A DNA stretch of 64,000 nucleotides from an uncultured bacterium (GCA_905216025.1 CAJMSE010000014.1:26719-90718); one strand, 5' to 3'; counted from the first letter of the stretch, positions 8,419-17,637 are shown. Notes: generated by a model from the letters alone, not told the origin. A program made the numbers and translations.

Positions 8419-9600
8419 TTAACGTCTGAAAAGATCCTTTATTCCATCCATGTCGAAGGCAAGCGAGAAGCGCAGCGTCTGGTCGAGCGGGTTGCTCTGT
8501 GCTGTGGATATCACGTAGCCTACATCGAGTGAAAACACGTTCATGCGGAAACCGCCGCCCACGGTGAAGTATTTGCGGTTGCCCTTGCTCTCGCTCTCGT
8601 GATGATATCCGGCGCGGATGGAGAACTGGTCGTGGTAGACATATTCCGCTCCGACGCTCCACTGAATCTCCTCAAGCTCCTCCTTGAATCCGCCCGGGGC
8701 GTCGCTGAAGCTCTTGAAGATACCCGAGATGGAGCTGACGTCGTTGTATTCCCTTATCACGCGCGTCTGATAGTCAGATGCACTCTCGCCCTCCATCTGC
8801 ACGGGAACCGTCGGCACGAGCAGTTTGTTGGCGTCGGCGGCAATCGAGAAGCGGTTGTACTCGTCGATGGGAACCATCAGTGACGCACCGATGCGCATGT
8901 TGGCGGGGATGAACTGGCTGCGGTCGTCGCCGAAATAGGTTATCTTGCTGCCTATGTTGCTTATGTTCATACCCAGTCCGAGCTGGCATTCGCGGCTGCC
9001 GATGTTGATGTAGTTGTTGTAGTACATGGCCAGGTCGGCGGCGAAGGCTGAAGCCGGTGAAGAGTCTTCGGAGTAGTCGTAGCGCAGGTCGGAGTATATC
9101 CAGCGTATGGCTGCGGCTATGGAGAACTTCTCGCTGAGCATCAGCGAGTAGGCCACGTCCATCGACATCTCGTACGGTTTGACGCTCATTCCGCCCTCTC
9201 CGGTAGTCTGGTCCACGTCTGTGAACACCTCTCCGAGCGAGAAATAGCGTATCGAGCCCGACACGGCGCTATAGTCTCCGATGCGGTAATAGCCCGAGAC
9301 GTAGGCCAGGTCGATGTCGCTGACGAGCTGACGGAGCCACGGAGTGTAGTTCAGCGACACCCCGGCGCGGCTGATGCAGAACGGATATTTGGCCGGATTC
9401 CAGTATTGTGAGTTCACATCCGGGTCGGTAGCCACTCCCACGTCACCCATGCCCGCCGCCCTTGCGTCAGGCGCTATGGTCTGTGAGATGACGGCATGGT
9501 CAACCGGGTTGAACTCCCTCAGCTTCTCGTTCTGTGCCTGTGCGTCCGTGCAGAGCATCCCGAAAGCGGCGGCTATAAGTATTCTGATGTATTTTCTCAT
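8419..9600 (-). CDS. porV: T9SS outer-membrane shuttle protein PorV (LptO)
   Basis: The protein has 393 residues with a signal peptide (IAAAFGMLCTDAQAQ). After it comes the PorV signature: ISQTIAPDARAAGMGDVG followed by ATDPDVNSQYWNPAK. The remainder is a FadL-like barrel with many amphipathic strands. In the T9SS, PorV takes cargo from the translocon (SprA/Sov) and brings it to the PorU sortase, here encoded directly upstream with a 46-base gap. The C-terminus (FSLAFDMDGIKDLFRR) is not the classic aromatic end but fits the family. Strong family and context match. Confidence 0.92.
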   Translation of the reverse strand: MRKYIRILIAAAFGMLCTDAQAQNEKLREFNPVDHAVISQTIAPDARAAGMGDVGVATDPDVNSQYWNPAKYPFCISRAGVSLNYTPWLRQLVSDIDLAYVSGYYRIGDYSAVSGSIRYFSLGEVFTDVDQTTGEGGMSVKPYEMSMDVAYSLMLSEKFSIAAAIRWIYSDLRYDYSEDSSPASAFAADLAMYYNNYINIGSRECQLGLGMNISNIGSKITYFGDDRSQFIPANMRIGASLMVPIDEYNRFSIAADANKLLVPTVPVQMEGESASDYQTRVIREYNDVSSISGIFKSFSDAPGGFKEELEEIQWSVGAEYVYHDQFSIRAGYHHESESKGNRKYFTVGGGFRMNVFSLDVGYVISTAQSNPLDQTLRFSLAFDMDGIKDLFRR

Positions 9601-9646
9601 TCTTTATTTTATATTAAATGGATGCTTATAAAACGTTGCGGGCCCC

Positions 9647-12600
9647 TTATTTATTGCTTATGACAATCAATTTCTTGGCCTGTGAGGCATACGAGCTGCC
9701 GTCGCTGCTGACGTTCACGCGGTAGAGGTATACGCCGGTGCCGAGGCGTCCGCCGCTGTTTGTGGTGAGGTCCCATTCCACCTCCGTGACGCCGTCGGCC
9801 GCGTGGCTGCTCTCCGAGTGTGTCCAGAGCATGCGTCCCGACATGTCGAACACCTCGACGGTCACGTCGACGTCGCACCCCGTGCGGTCGTGGACGATGC
9901 GGAAGGCCGTCGACGTGGTCGCGGGGTTACGCGTGCATCCCGCGCTGATGATGCCCGGCTCGAGTCCGTCCACGACGTTGAACGTCAGCTCGGCCACCGA
10001 CGAGTTGTTCTGCACGTCCCATGCGCGGAACAGCAGCTTGTGCCTGCCCGGTTCGAGGCGTGGTATGCTGTAGCCCACGGAGCCGCTCTTGTAGCTTCCG
10101 AAGTCGTAGCTGAAGTTGTCGTTGAGTATGTACGTCTTCGTCATGTCGCCGTCGATGATCAGTTCGAGGTCATGCCCGATGCCGTTTCCGGAGGCGTTGA
10201 TGCCGCCCTCGTCGTATATCTCGGCAACGAAATAGGGCGTCGGGTTGACGTCGCCGCCGTTGCTGAACGATGCCGAGTTGAGGTAGCAGTATACCGACGG
10301 GCCGATGGAGTCGGTGCCCGTCACGGCCGAGCCGTTGATGCGGAAGCTGCTGTCGGAGCCGTTTGCCGTGGCCGTCCTGCCGTTGTTGATGGCGTATGCA
10401 GTTATCAGGCAGTTGCCGTCGCTGTAGCGGATGTCTTTCGGCACGACGAAGCTGATGGTGAACTGCCCGTTCCTCACGCTGTCCGTGCCGCGGTATATCT
10501 GACCGTTGCGGTCGTAGTATACATACGCCCGGTCTGAGCCGTCCTTGGGGTCGGTGTTCGCCAGCTTGCACACTATCTGCTCCTCGGCATCCTTCACGTT
10601 TGCCGTCACCGTGCCGTTGAAGTCTGTCGCGGCCTGTCCGCCGTTCTCGATATGTCCCTTCACAGTGACGGGCTCGCCCGCCTTGAGCGTTATCGCGTCG
10701 GTGCCGGCTGTGCTGCTGCCGTTAATATCGTCGATGGCCACGGTCAGCATGGGGCGTGCCGGCTTCAGCGCCGGGTCGCCGAGAAGCACATACTGCATCC
10801 TGTTCTCGCTGAGGTCGGAGGAGTAGGGCGACCCTGTCTGCGGACTGACGAGGTCGTTCTTGGCAAGGCGCAGCGCCTCACCCACGGTAATCTCGCGGCC
10901 CGGACTGAACAGTTCGGTGACGAAGGCGTTGTTGAGGCTCATGTTCGGCGCGGCGTATACAGTGCGGGCTGTGCCGATGAACACCACCGCGCCGCCGTTC
11001 CGGTTGAAGAGCGCCGTCTCGCCGATGTTCTCCTCCTGTCCGTCGAAGGGCGCTATGTCGCACGCCGCGGTGTACCACAGCGGCAGGTTCTTCGATGCCG
11101 TGGTGCGGAAGTCGTCCAGTTTGAGCACCTGCTCGTGCGATATCGTCCTCGGGTCGCCGTGTCCCGTGTAGTTCATCAGCAGTGCGCCCGACGTCATGTG
11201 CTGCTTCACGATGCGCTCCACATCGGGGAAGCGGTTGCCCGTGGCCGACGATTCACGCGTGTATGCGTCCCAGAATACCTTTTTGACGTCCGTTCCCGGG
11301 GCGTTCTTCTGTGTGATGGCCGCTGCGCGGTTGGCGCCGTCCATGTGCTCGTTGTTGTTTCCGTCGTCGCCCATGAACACCACCGTGTTCTGCCATTCGC
11401 CGGCATACCTGTTGCTGGCGTAGTCTATCGTCTTGTCGACCACAATCCGGGCCTCTTCCGCCGTGCGTGCCGGTATGCGTCCCACGGCAATGTCCGTGCG
11501 CGTGTTGAACGAGCCGTTGCTTGTCAGGCTCTCGCTGTCGGGCGTGGTGGAGAGCGCCTCACCGTCGTCGAGCAGGCAGAAGAAGTCGTCTGCCACGTAG
11601 CTCCTCGTCTTGCTGACGGAGTTGCGGCTCTGGAAGCTCAGCAGGAAATCGTCGGGCGAGTAGCTGCGCCATGCGGCGCTGAGCATGCGGTTGTCCCATG
11701 CCGCATCGCCGAGGAGGAGCAGGTGCTTGGGCGCGTCGGCGTCCGTGGCGGCACGGTCGTAGAGCATCTTGGCATAGCGCTTGTATGCCGTGGCGTCGGG
11801 CGTGCCGCTCGAGAACTCGTTGAATATCTCGTCTGCCGGCACTATCCTCACCCTCATGCCGTCCTGCTGCTCGTGCAGTGCCTTCAGCCTTTTGGCCTGA
11901 GCCTTCAGCTTCTGCGTCGTCGGGATTATGATTATCATGTCTGCCGGCCCGTCGCCGTGCAGGTCCTGGTTTGTTATGCGGTATACATACTCCGGCACGG
12001 GGAATGCCGCCGTGGCCGGGTCGGGGGCCGCTTTGGGCGTGTCGCTGTGCACGACGATATAGTCGAGGCGCATCGTCCCTGCGCCTTCGGGCTTTATGGT
12101 GACGGTGTTCGTTTCCCTGAGATTATGCACGTTGAACGGTGTGTTGGACACTACGGCAACGCTTGTGGCCTCGGCGCTTGTGGCTGTGGTCGTGCCCGAG
12201 ACGGTCACCGTGCCCACGATGCTGTCGTTGATGCTCACCGATGCCCTCATGGAGCGGTCGGCCGACACCACTATGCGCAGCCGGCCGTCGGCCGAAGTGC
12301 CAGCGGAGGCTATGGTGTATGTTCCCGGCGAGTCCGTGGTCAGCGGCTGTGCGTCGTAGAGGTTGCGCCCGCCGTGATACCATGCGTAGTCGTCCACCTC
12401 GTAGAGGGTGTTGCTGTCGTCGGCCGAGGGGTGGCACGAGGCGATGAAAGCGTCGGCGTCTACCGTCAGCGGGTCGCCCTCGGCCTCGGTGATGAAGTAG
12501 TATCCGTAGTCGGAGTAGGGGTTGCGGTCGCGGTCGTCGGAACTCTTCCATGTCACCGGGCCGCGTGCGTAGAAGAGCCGGCGCCCGTTCACGGTGCACG

Positions 12601-13261
12601 TGGGCACCTCCTTCAGGTCGTCAGTCTCCTCGAGATAGGCAGCCGTCAGCCGTTCGGGCTGCAGCGCGCCGCCATATCCGTAAATCCTTATCTTTGAGTG
12701 ATTTGAAAATCCCGCCTGCCTTATCAGTTCGTCGGTGATGCGGTATATGCCGCTTGCCGGCACCCTTATCTTCGCCCAGTTGCCGCTCCTGAGCACCGAG
12801 TGCGCCGCATAGCGCTCTCCGGAAGCTGCCCCGCCGGTGCCTGCCGCCCTCGCCATAGATTTCCTCACGGCCGTTGCCGTGACGGCGAGGCGGAAGCTGA
12901 CGAGCTTCATGAAGCGGCCGTTGCGGAAGACGACGGGCACGAGCGAGACGTCGAGCGAGCCCCGCTTGCGCGACACGCTGACCGACGTGGAGACCACGGG
13001 CAGCGCCGGCGGCACATCGGCCGTGATGGCCTTGTAGAGCGCGATGTCGGCGGCTGTCATGTCTATGAATTCCGGATATTCGATTGTTACGCTGTAGGTG
13101 GAGTCGGCATAGCGCGTGCCGAGGTCTGCCGAGTGGTGGAAAGAAGGCAGCACGGTGTCTATCCTGACTTGCTCAGCCGTCAGGTTGAAGAAGTCCTGGG
13201 CCGCCACGAATGCGGTGCGGCACAGGAGAAGGGCAAGTGTCAGGATATGTTTTCTTGTCAT
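9647..13261 (-). CDS. porU: T9SS sortase PorU (C25 family)
   Basis: The protein has 1204 residues from the ATG at 13261; the open frame runs further upstream but without a signal peptide. Residues 1-22 are the signal peptide. A gingipain-type C25 domain spans about 435-860, with catalytic His in NYTGHG (H701) and Cys in WYTAAC (C734). The last 80 residues (VTVEVFDMSGRMLW ... KKLIVISNK) form a T9SS C-terminal domain, as in known PorU. PorU removes the sorting domain from cargo and attaches A-LPS on the surface. Its start overlaps the stop of the upstream FAH gene as ATGA, so the two are translationally coupled. Confidence 0.93.
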   Translation of the reverse strand: MTRKHILTLALLLCRTAFVAAQDFFNLTAEQVRIDTVLPSFHHSADLGTRYADSTYSVTIEYPEFIDMTAADIALYKAITADVPPALPVVSTSVSVSRKRGSLDVSLVPVVFRNGRFMKLVSFRLAVTATAVRKSMARAAGTGGAASGERYAAHSVLRSGNWAKIRVPASGIYRITDELIRQAGFSNHSKIRIYGYGGALQPERLTAAYLEETDDLKEVPTCTVNGRRLFYARGPVTWKSSDDRDRNPYSDYGYYFITEAEGDPLTVDADAFIASCHPSADDSNTLYEVDDYAWYHGGRNLYDAQPLTTDSPGTYTIASAGTSADGRLRIVVSADRSMRASVSINDSIVGTVTVSGTTTATSAEATSVAVVSNTPFNVHNLRETNTVTIKPEGAGTMRLDYIVVHSDTPKAAPDPATAAFPVPEYVYRITNQDLHGDGPADMIIIIPTTQKLKAQAKRLKALHEQQDGMRVRIVPADEIFNEFSSGTPDATAYKRYAKMLYDRAATDADAPKHLLLLGDAAWDNRMLSAAWRSYSPDDFLLSFQSRNSVSKTRSYVADDFFCLLDDGEALSTTPDSESLTSNGSFNTRTDIAVGRIPARTAEEARIVVDKTIDYASNRYAGEWQNTVVFMGDDGNNNEHMDGANRAAAITQKNAPGTDVKKVFWDAYTRESSATGNRFPDVERIVKQHMTSGALLMNYTGHGDPRTISHEQVLKLDDFRTTASKNLPLWYTAACDIAPFDGQEENIGETALFNRNGGAVVFIGTARTVYAAPNMSLNNAFVTELFSPGREITVGEALRLAKNDLVSPQTGSPYSSDLSENRMQYVLLGDPALKPARPMLTVAIDDINGSSTAGTDAITLKAGEPVTVKGHIENGGQAATDFNGTVTANVKDAEEQIVCKLANTDPKDGSDRAYVYYDRNGQIYRGTDSVRNGQFTISFVVPKDIRYSDGNCLITAYAINNGRTATANGSDSSFRINGSAVTGTDSIGPSVYCYLNSASFSNGGDVNPTPYFVAEIYDEGGINASGNGIGHDLELIIDGDMTKTYILNDNFSYDFGSYKSGSVGYSIPRLEPGRHKLLFRAWDVQNNSSVAELTFNVVDGLEPGIISAGCTRNPATTSTAFRIVHDRTGCDVDVTVEVFDMSGRMLWTHSESSHAADGVTEVEWDLTTNSGGRLGTGVYLYRVNVSSDGSSYASQAKKLIVISNK

Positions 13262-13875
13262 TTGCAGTTGAATTCGAGCAATTTTCTGTCTTCGAGATAC
13301 CCCGTGAGGTGGTCGTCGATGTGCACGGGACCTATTCCCGCGGGCGTCCCCGTGTATACGATGTCGCCCGTCTTCAGCGTGAAGAAGCGGCTGATATATG
13401 CTATTATCTCGTCCACGCGGAAGAGCATGTCGCCGGAGTAGCCCTCCTGCACGGTCTTTCCGTTGACGTCGAGCCTGAAGCTGAGTGCCTGTATGTCTCT
13501 CAGTTTCTCCTTGGCGACCCACTCGCCGATGGCTGCCGAGCCGTCGAAGCCCTTGCAGAGGTCCCAGGCGAGGCGTGCGTTGCGCAGCTTGCGCTGCAGG
13601 TCGCGTGCGGTGAAGTCAATCCCCACCGTCACGGCGTCGTAGTAGCGGTGGGCGAACCGTTCGGGGATGCTCTTGCCGAGGCGGCATATCCTCACGACGA
13701 GTTCGGTCTCGTAGTCTATCTGTCCCATCCAGTCGGGGATGAAAAAGGGCTTGCTGTCTTTCAGCAGCGCCGAGTCGGCCTTGGTGAAAATCACGGGGGC
13801 CTCCGGTTTATATAACGCTCCGTCCAGCTCTTTATTGTGCTGGATGTAGTTCATTCCTACGGCAAATATCTTCAT
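13258..13875 (-). CDS. Fumarylacetoacetate hydrolase-family protein
   Basis: The protein has 205 residues, the short single-domain FAH type. It starts MKIFAVGMNYIQHNKEL, carries the metal-ligand region YETELVVRI and the family motifs GIDFTARDLQ, and ends with GDIVYTGTPAGIGPV. Members act as acylpyruvases, oxaloacetate decarboxylases or isomerases; the substrate cannot be told from sequence. It is the first gene of the minus group leading to porU and overlaps porU by four bases. The link to T9SS is probably operon economy rather than function. Confidence 0.85.
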   Translation of the reverse strand: MKIFAVGMNYIQHNKELDGALYKPEAPVIFTKADSALLKDSKPFFIPDWMGQIDYETELVVRICRLGKSIPERFAHRYYDAVTVGIDFTARDLQRKLRNARLAWDLCKGFDGSAAIGEWVAKEKLRDIQALSFRLDVNGKTVQEGYSGDMLFRVDEIIAYISRFFTLKTGDIVYTGTPAGIGPVHIDDHLTGYLEDRKLLEFNCK

Positions 13876-13892
13876 GTGTGCGGTCTTTTAAA

Positions 13893-13936
13893 GCAAAAAG
13901 TCAGGAAGAAAAGCCTTGCGGCTCAACTTCCCGACT
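13893..13936 (-). terminator. Terminator downstream of tsf
   Basis: On the minus strand AGTCGGGAAG pairs with CTTCCTGACT around an inner AGCC/GGCT hairpin, and the stem is followed by TTTTTGC. It ends the rpsB-tsf transcript before the FAH gene. Confidence 0.75.
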
Positions 13937-13980
13937 TGCATGTTATTGTCATGTCTCCGTCCGGCGGAGGCACTGTCGTC

Positions 13981-14979
13981 TTACTCTGCAGCGAGTGTGA
14001 AGCGCTTGAAGTCTACGATCTTCAGCTCGCTGTCCTGCTGCTTCAGCCATGCGGCTACGGTGATCTTGTCGCCGTCGCCGAACTGGAACTCCTGGTCTAC
14101 GAGGCAGTTCTCTTTCAAGAACTTGGCGACGCGGCCCTTGGCGATGTTCTCTATCATCTGTGCGGGCAGGTTGGCAGCCTTCTCGGCAGCTGTCTTCTCG
14201 CGTATCTCCTTAGCCTTGTCGGCCTCCTCGCGTGTGAGCCAGCCCTTGTTGATGTTAGATTCGATGTGGTCGTCTGAGTCTACGAGGTTGGGGTTGATGC
14301 CTGCCTTCTTGATGGCGGCGGTAACAGCCTTCTCCACCTGCTCTTCCTTGGTCTTCTCAACAGCCACCTTGTACTCCTCGTCGATGACGCTCTGGGGTAC
14401 AGATGCCTCGTCGAGTGCAACCGGCTTCATGGCTGCCACCTGCATGGCCACCTTGTGTCCGGCCTCTGCTGCGGCCTTGTTTGTCTGAACCATGGTTGCC
14501 AGGGTGTGCTTGCCCATGTGGTCGTAAGCCTCGATGTTCTCGCCCTCGAGATAGAGGTAGCCGTCGAGCTCCATCTTCTCACCGGTGATTCCGGAGCGCT
14601 GTGTCACAGCCTCCTGTACGTTCTGGCCGTCGGCCAGCGTGAGGTTCTTCACCTCTTCCACTGTCTTGCACTTGTTGGCCACGGCTGCGTCGAGGATTGC
14701 CTGCGTCAGTGCGACGAAGTCCTTGCCGGTGGCAACGAAGTCGGTCTCGCACTTCAGGGCTACCATAGCGCCGAAGTTGCCGTCAACCTTGACGAGTACG
14801 CAACCGTTGGATGTCTCGCGGTCGCTGCGCTTTGCGGCGATGGCGAGTCCGCGCTCGCGGAGCAGGTCCTTAGCCTTGTTGAAGTCTCCGTCGGCCTCTG
14901 TCAGCGCCTTCTTGACGTCTGCGAGACCTGCGCCGGTCATGGCGCGGAGCTTCTTGATATCTTCCATTGATACTGCCAT
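13981..14979 (-). CDS. tsf: Translation elongation factor Ts
   Basis: The protein has 332 residues, longer than the roughly 280 of E. coli but usual for Bacteroidetes. It is the guanine-nucleotide exchange factor for EF-Tu. The N-terminal UBA-like domain reads IKKLRAMTGAGLADVKKAL, followed by LRERGLAIAAKRSDRETSNG and the core KCETDFVATGKDF. It follows rpsB by 49 bases on the same strand, the universal rpsB-tsf order, and a terminator follows it. Confidence 0.97.
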   Translation of the reverse strand: MAVSMEDIKKLRAMTGAGLADVKKALTEADGDFNKAKDLLRERGLAIAAKRSDRETSNGCVLVKVDGNFGAMVALKCETDFVATGKDFVALTQAILDAAVANKCKTVEEVKNLTLADGQNVQEAVTQRSGITGEKMELDGYLYLEGENIEAYDHMGKHTLATMVQTNKAAAEAGHKVAMQVAAMKPVALDEASVPQSVIDEEYKVAVEKTKEEQVEKAVTAAIKKAGINPNLVDSDDHIESNINKGWLTREEADKAKEIREKTAAEKAANLPAQMIENIAKGRVAKFLKENCLVDQEFQFGDGDKITVAAWLKQQDSELKIVDFKRFTLAAE

Positions 14980-15028
14980 AATCTCTTTGAATAATTCTAA
15001 ATTATAAATTATGAATTAAAACTGCCGC

Positions 15029-15817
15029 TTACTCGGCATCCTTGCGTGCCTTGCGTGCGCGCTTGGGCTTCTCCTCGCCTGCCTCAGCCTCGGCCTGAGC
15101 CTGAGCTGCGTTCTCGTCGGCCTTCTCGGCCTTGCGCTCCTCGAGGCCCTCGGCGATGGCGCCGCAGCATGCTGCGAGGATGGTGTCGACGCTGTCCTTA
15201 GCATCGTCGTTGGCGGGGATTACGAAGTCGACGTCCTTCGGGTTAGAGTTCGTGTCTACGATACCGAACACGGGGATTCCCAGACGGTTGGCCTCTTTCA
15301 CTGCGATGGCTTCCTTCATCACGTCAACGACGAAGAGTGCTGACGGGAGGCGTGTCAGGTCGGCGATAGAACCGAGGTTCTTCTCGAGCTTGGCACGCTG
15401 GCGTGTGATCTGGAGGAGCTCGCGCTTAGAGAGATTCGAGTATGTGCCGTCGTTCATCAGCTTGTCGATGTTCGCCATTTTCTTCACTGCCTTGCGGATT
15501 GTGGGGAAGTTGGTGAGCATACCGCCCGGCCAGCGCTCGGTGACGTAGGGCATGTTTACGCTCGCTGCCTTCTCGGCAATGATTTCCTTAGTCTGTTTTT
15601 TAGTAGCGACGAACAGTATCTTCTTGCCTGAACGGGCAATCTGCTTGAGAGCCTCTGCGGCTTCGTCTATCTTGGCAACCGTCTTGTGGAGGTCGATGAT
15701 GTGGATTCCGTTACGCTCTGTGTAGATGTAGGGAGCCATTGCGGGGTTCCACTTGCGGCGCAGGTGGCCGAAGTGGCAGCCTGCCTGCAGCAACATATCA
15801 AAATTTGTTCTTGACAT
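15029..15817 (-). CDS. rpsB: 30S ribosomal protein S2
   Basis: The protein has 262 residues. It opens SRTNFDMLLQAGCHFGHLRRKWNP, with the S2 signatures RWPGGMLTNFPTIRKAV and FVVDVMKEAIAVKEANRLGIP. It has an Ala/Glu/Lys-rich C-terminal tail of about 40 residues (from about 222), as often in this phylum. It is transcribed ahead of tsf, and a leader of about 170 bases separates it from rpsI, which could hold its own regulatory signals. Confidence 0.97.
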   Translation of the reverse strand: MSRTNFDMLLQAGCHFGHLRRKWNPAMAPYIYTERNGIHIIDLHKTVAKIDEAAEALKQIARSGKKILFVATKKQTKEIIAEKAASVNMPYVTERWPGGMLTNFPTIRKAVKKMANIDKLMNDGTYSNLSKRELLQITRQRAKLEKNLGSIADLTRLPSALFVVDVMKEAIAVKEANRLGIPVFGIVDTNSNPKDVDFVIPANDDAKDSVDTILAACCGAIAEGLEERKAEKADENAAQAQAEAEAGEEKPKRARKARKDAE

Positions 15818-15988
15818 TTTCTTAATGCTTTAAATTGTTGTTTACTTTCTTTTTTATTCTTTTCTTAGAATCAGCCCGCGGGTAGTCGCTGTGGAATCCC
15901 CCGGGTTTAGATGCTAAACAGTGTTCCGCTCAGCCGGCCACAGCATAGTATATATAATAAGGTGTGGCGGCAGTTGCAGCGCGCGGTA
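15818..15988 (-). promoter_or_regulatory. rpsI-rpsB intergenic leader, possible S2 control region
   Basis: These 171 bases contain GC-rich stretches able to pair (on minus, CCCGGGGGATTCC and CCGCGGGC; CTGTGGCCGGCTGAG), followed by an AT-rich stretch up to the S2 start. In other bacteria S2 represses its own mRNA. A structured leader here would fit, but I cannot assign it to a known motif. Confidence 0.35.
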
Positions 15989-16375
15989 TTAACGCTTGCT
16001 GAACTGGAAGCGGCGGCGAGCCTTCGGCTGACCCGGCTTCTTGCGCTCCACGGCACGTGAGTCGCGTGTGAGGAAACCGTGATCCTTGAGGTTCTTCTTG
16101 TCCTCGGCGTTGATTTTCACCAGTGCGCGGGCGATAGCGAGGCGCAGTGCCTGGCTCTGGCCTGTGAAGCCACCGCCGTCGAGGTTTGCCTTTATGTCAT
16201 ATTTCTCGAGCACCTCGAGCAGTTCCAGCGGCTGCTTTACAACATACTGCAGGATTGCTGAGGGGAAATATTCTGTTACGTCCTTCTTGTTGATCGTAAT
16301 CTTGCCTGTTCCTTCGCTTACGTAAACACGTGCCACGGCACTCTTACGGCGACCTATTGCATTAACTACTTCCAT
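15989..16375 (-). CDS. rpsI: 30S ribosomal protein S9
   Basis: The protein has 128 residues: VNAIGRRKSAVARVYVSEGTGKI at the start, GGGFTGQSQALRLAIARAL in the middle, and the basic tail GQPKARRRFQFSKR whose last residues contact P-site tRNA. It is located 12 bases behind rplM, the widely conserved L13-S9 operon. Confidence 0.98.
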   Translation of the reverse strand: MEVVNAIGRRKSAVARVYVSEGTGKITINKKDVTEYFPSAILQYVVKQPLELLEVLEKYDIKANLDGGGFTGQSQALRLAIARALVKINAEDKKNLKDHGFLTRDSRAVERKKPGQPKARRRFQFSKR

Positions 16376-16387
16376 CGTTCCTTCGGT

Positions 16388-16849
16388 TTATTTATACTGG
16401 TTAATATCTATTGACTTCGGCTTCTGTGCCTCGTGCTTGTGCTCTGTGCCCTCGTAGATGAAGAGATTGCTCATCAGGCTGCGGCCGAGCGGGCCTTTGG
16501 GCAGCATGCCCTTCACGGCGTGACGGATGATGCGCTCTGCACCGTCCTTGCGCTTGCGCAGCTCTGCGGGAGTGTTGAAGCGCTGGCCGCCGGGATAACC
16601 GGTATAACGTGTGTAAACCTTGTCTGTCTCCTTCTTGCCGGAGAATACTACTTTCTGAGCGTTGATGATGATGACGTTGTCACCGCAGTCCACGTGGGGA
16701 GTGAAAGTAGGCTTGTACTTTCCGCGGAGCAACTTTGCCACCTTTGAGCAGAGACGACCCACAATCTGGTCGCTGGCGTCGATTACGACCCACTCTTTCT
16801 TAGCTGTTTCCTTGTTAACGGAAATAGTCTTGTAACTTAAAGTGTTCAT
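16388..16849 (-). CDS. rplM: 50S ribosomal protein L13
   Basis: The protein has 153 residues with L13 motifs WVVIDASDQIVGRLCSKVAK, NVIIINAQKV and the conserved MLPKGPLGR. It assembles early into the 50S subunit. It is the first gene of the rplM-rpsI unit. A -7 box (minus, 17028-17035) places the transcription start about 170 bases upstream. Confidence 0.98.
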   Translation of the reverse strand: MNTLSYKTISVNKETAKKEWVVIDASDQIVGRLCSKVAKLLRGKYKPTFTPHVDCGDNVIIINAQKVVFSGKKETDKVYTRYTGYPGGQRFNTPAELRKRKDGAERIIRHAVKGMLPKGPLGRSLMSNLFIYEGTEHKHEAQKPKSIDINQYK

Positions 16850-17035
16850 TTTAACGTTTAAATTTTACTACTAAAAAACATTTTCTTATATTCAACACGG
16901 CGTTGCCGGTGAGTTGTCCGGCGCTGCCGACTGGACGACGATTCACTAACCGCCGTGTCCGGCCAAAGACACAGCTATTAACACCCCGTCCGTGGGGCTC
17001 TAAGGTTTCCCCTGAATAATCGGACTGCAAAGTTA
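16850..17035 (-). promoter_or_regulatory. rplM promoter and long leader
   Basis: The minus strand carries TAACTTTG at 17035-17028, which implies a 5' leader of about 170 nt. The leader contains stem-forming blocks (GAGCCCCACGGACGGGGTG; GTCTTTGGCCGGACACGG; GGCAGCGCCGGACAACTCACCGGCAACGCC). Autogenous control by a ribosomal protein is possible. Confidence 0.5.
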
Positions 17036-17106
17036 GTTCTTTTTCTCATTATTTAATAAGGGGCTGCTCGTGAGGGATGAAAATTTATTGTTTTTTAACA
17101 GGAAGA

Positions 17107-17340
17107 AGCCCCTCCTGGTCTCAAAGGAAGCCCCTCCTGGCCTCCCCAAAGGGGAGGGAAGCCGTGCGGGAGTGGGCGAGGGGAGGGCTGGGAGGAGATG
17201 GGAGACATGGGAAGGATGGGAGGGGTGGGAGGTTGATGCTTGCCTTTTCCCATCGCTCCCATTCCTCCCAGCTTTCCCATCATTCCCATGTCTCCCATCT
17301 CCTCCCCTTTGGGGAGGTCGGGAGGGGCCCCTCCCGATGA
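17107..17340. repeat. TCCCAT/GGGAGG composite palindrome (family D)
   Basis: CCTCCCCAAAGGGGAGG near 17141-17157 begins a long imperfect inverted repeat. GGAGATGGGAGACATGGGAA (about 17193-17212) is the reverse complement of the stretch near 17276-17303. The same units occur at 34303, 53468 and elsewhere. I see no gene here. Confidence 0.7.
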
Positions 17341-17490
17341 TTCAACGGGGCCGTTCTGACGATGCAGCGGGCTGCCCGTGAATGTGCGTTTGGCAGCCCG
17401 CTGATGTGTCTTGCCTTCTTTCAAATGCGTTTGTGCCAGCTATCAAAAGTGTTTTTGAGAGCTGTACTAAGTGTTTTTGAGAGCTTACAA
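17341..17490. repeat. Repeat family E, copy 1 (22-23 bp units)
   Basis: GCCCGCTGATGT is followed by TTCAAATGCGTTTGTG and then successive imperfect copies of GTGTTTTTGAGAGCT. The same string of elements occurs in the same order at 53560-53712. No reading frame is conserved between the copies. Confidence 0.75.
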
Positions 17491-17494
17491 AAAT

Positions 17495-17531
17495 GCCTGC
17501 CGTGCTTCGCTGGGCGGGATGCACGGCAGGC
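17495..17531 (-). terminator. Terminator of the 17638 lipoprotein gene
   Basis: The 11-bp perfect stem GCCTGCCGTGC/GCACGGCAGGC is followed on the minus strand by ATTTTTGT. It lies about 105 bases after the lipoprotein stop. Confidence 0.7.
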
Positions 17532-17637
17532 AGATGATGAAAAAGAGCGTGCGGGGATGCGGCTCCACCTATTTATATAGGTACGAATTGTGTGGAGAGA
17601 GCATTCCTGCACGCCCTTATCGGTTATGCAGCGGGTG

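Noticed and set aside
10652..12697. 681-codon plus-strand frame inside porU
   Set aside because: Antisense shadow of porU; the composition is typical of reversed GC-rich codons and porU motifs are clear on the other strand.
13262..13522. N-terminal extension of porU
   Set aside because: The 87 extra residues overlap the FAH-family gene in another frame and contain no signal peptide; the ATG at 13261 is followed by one.
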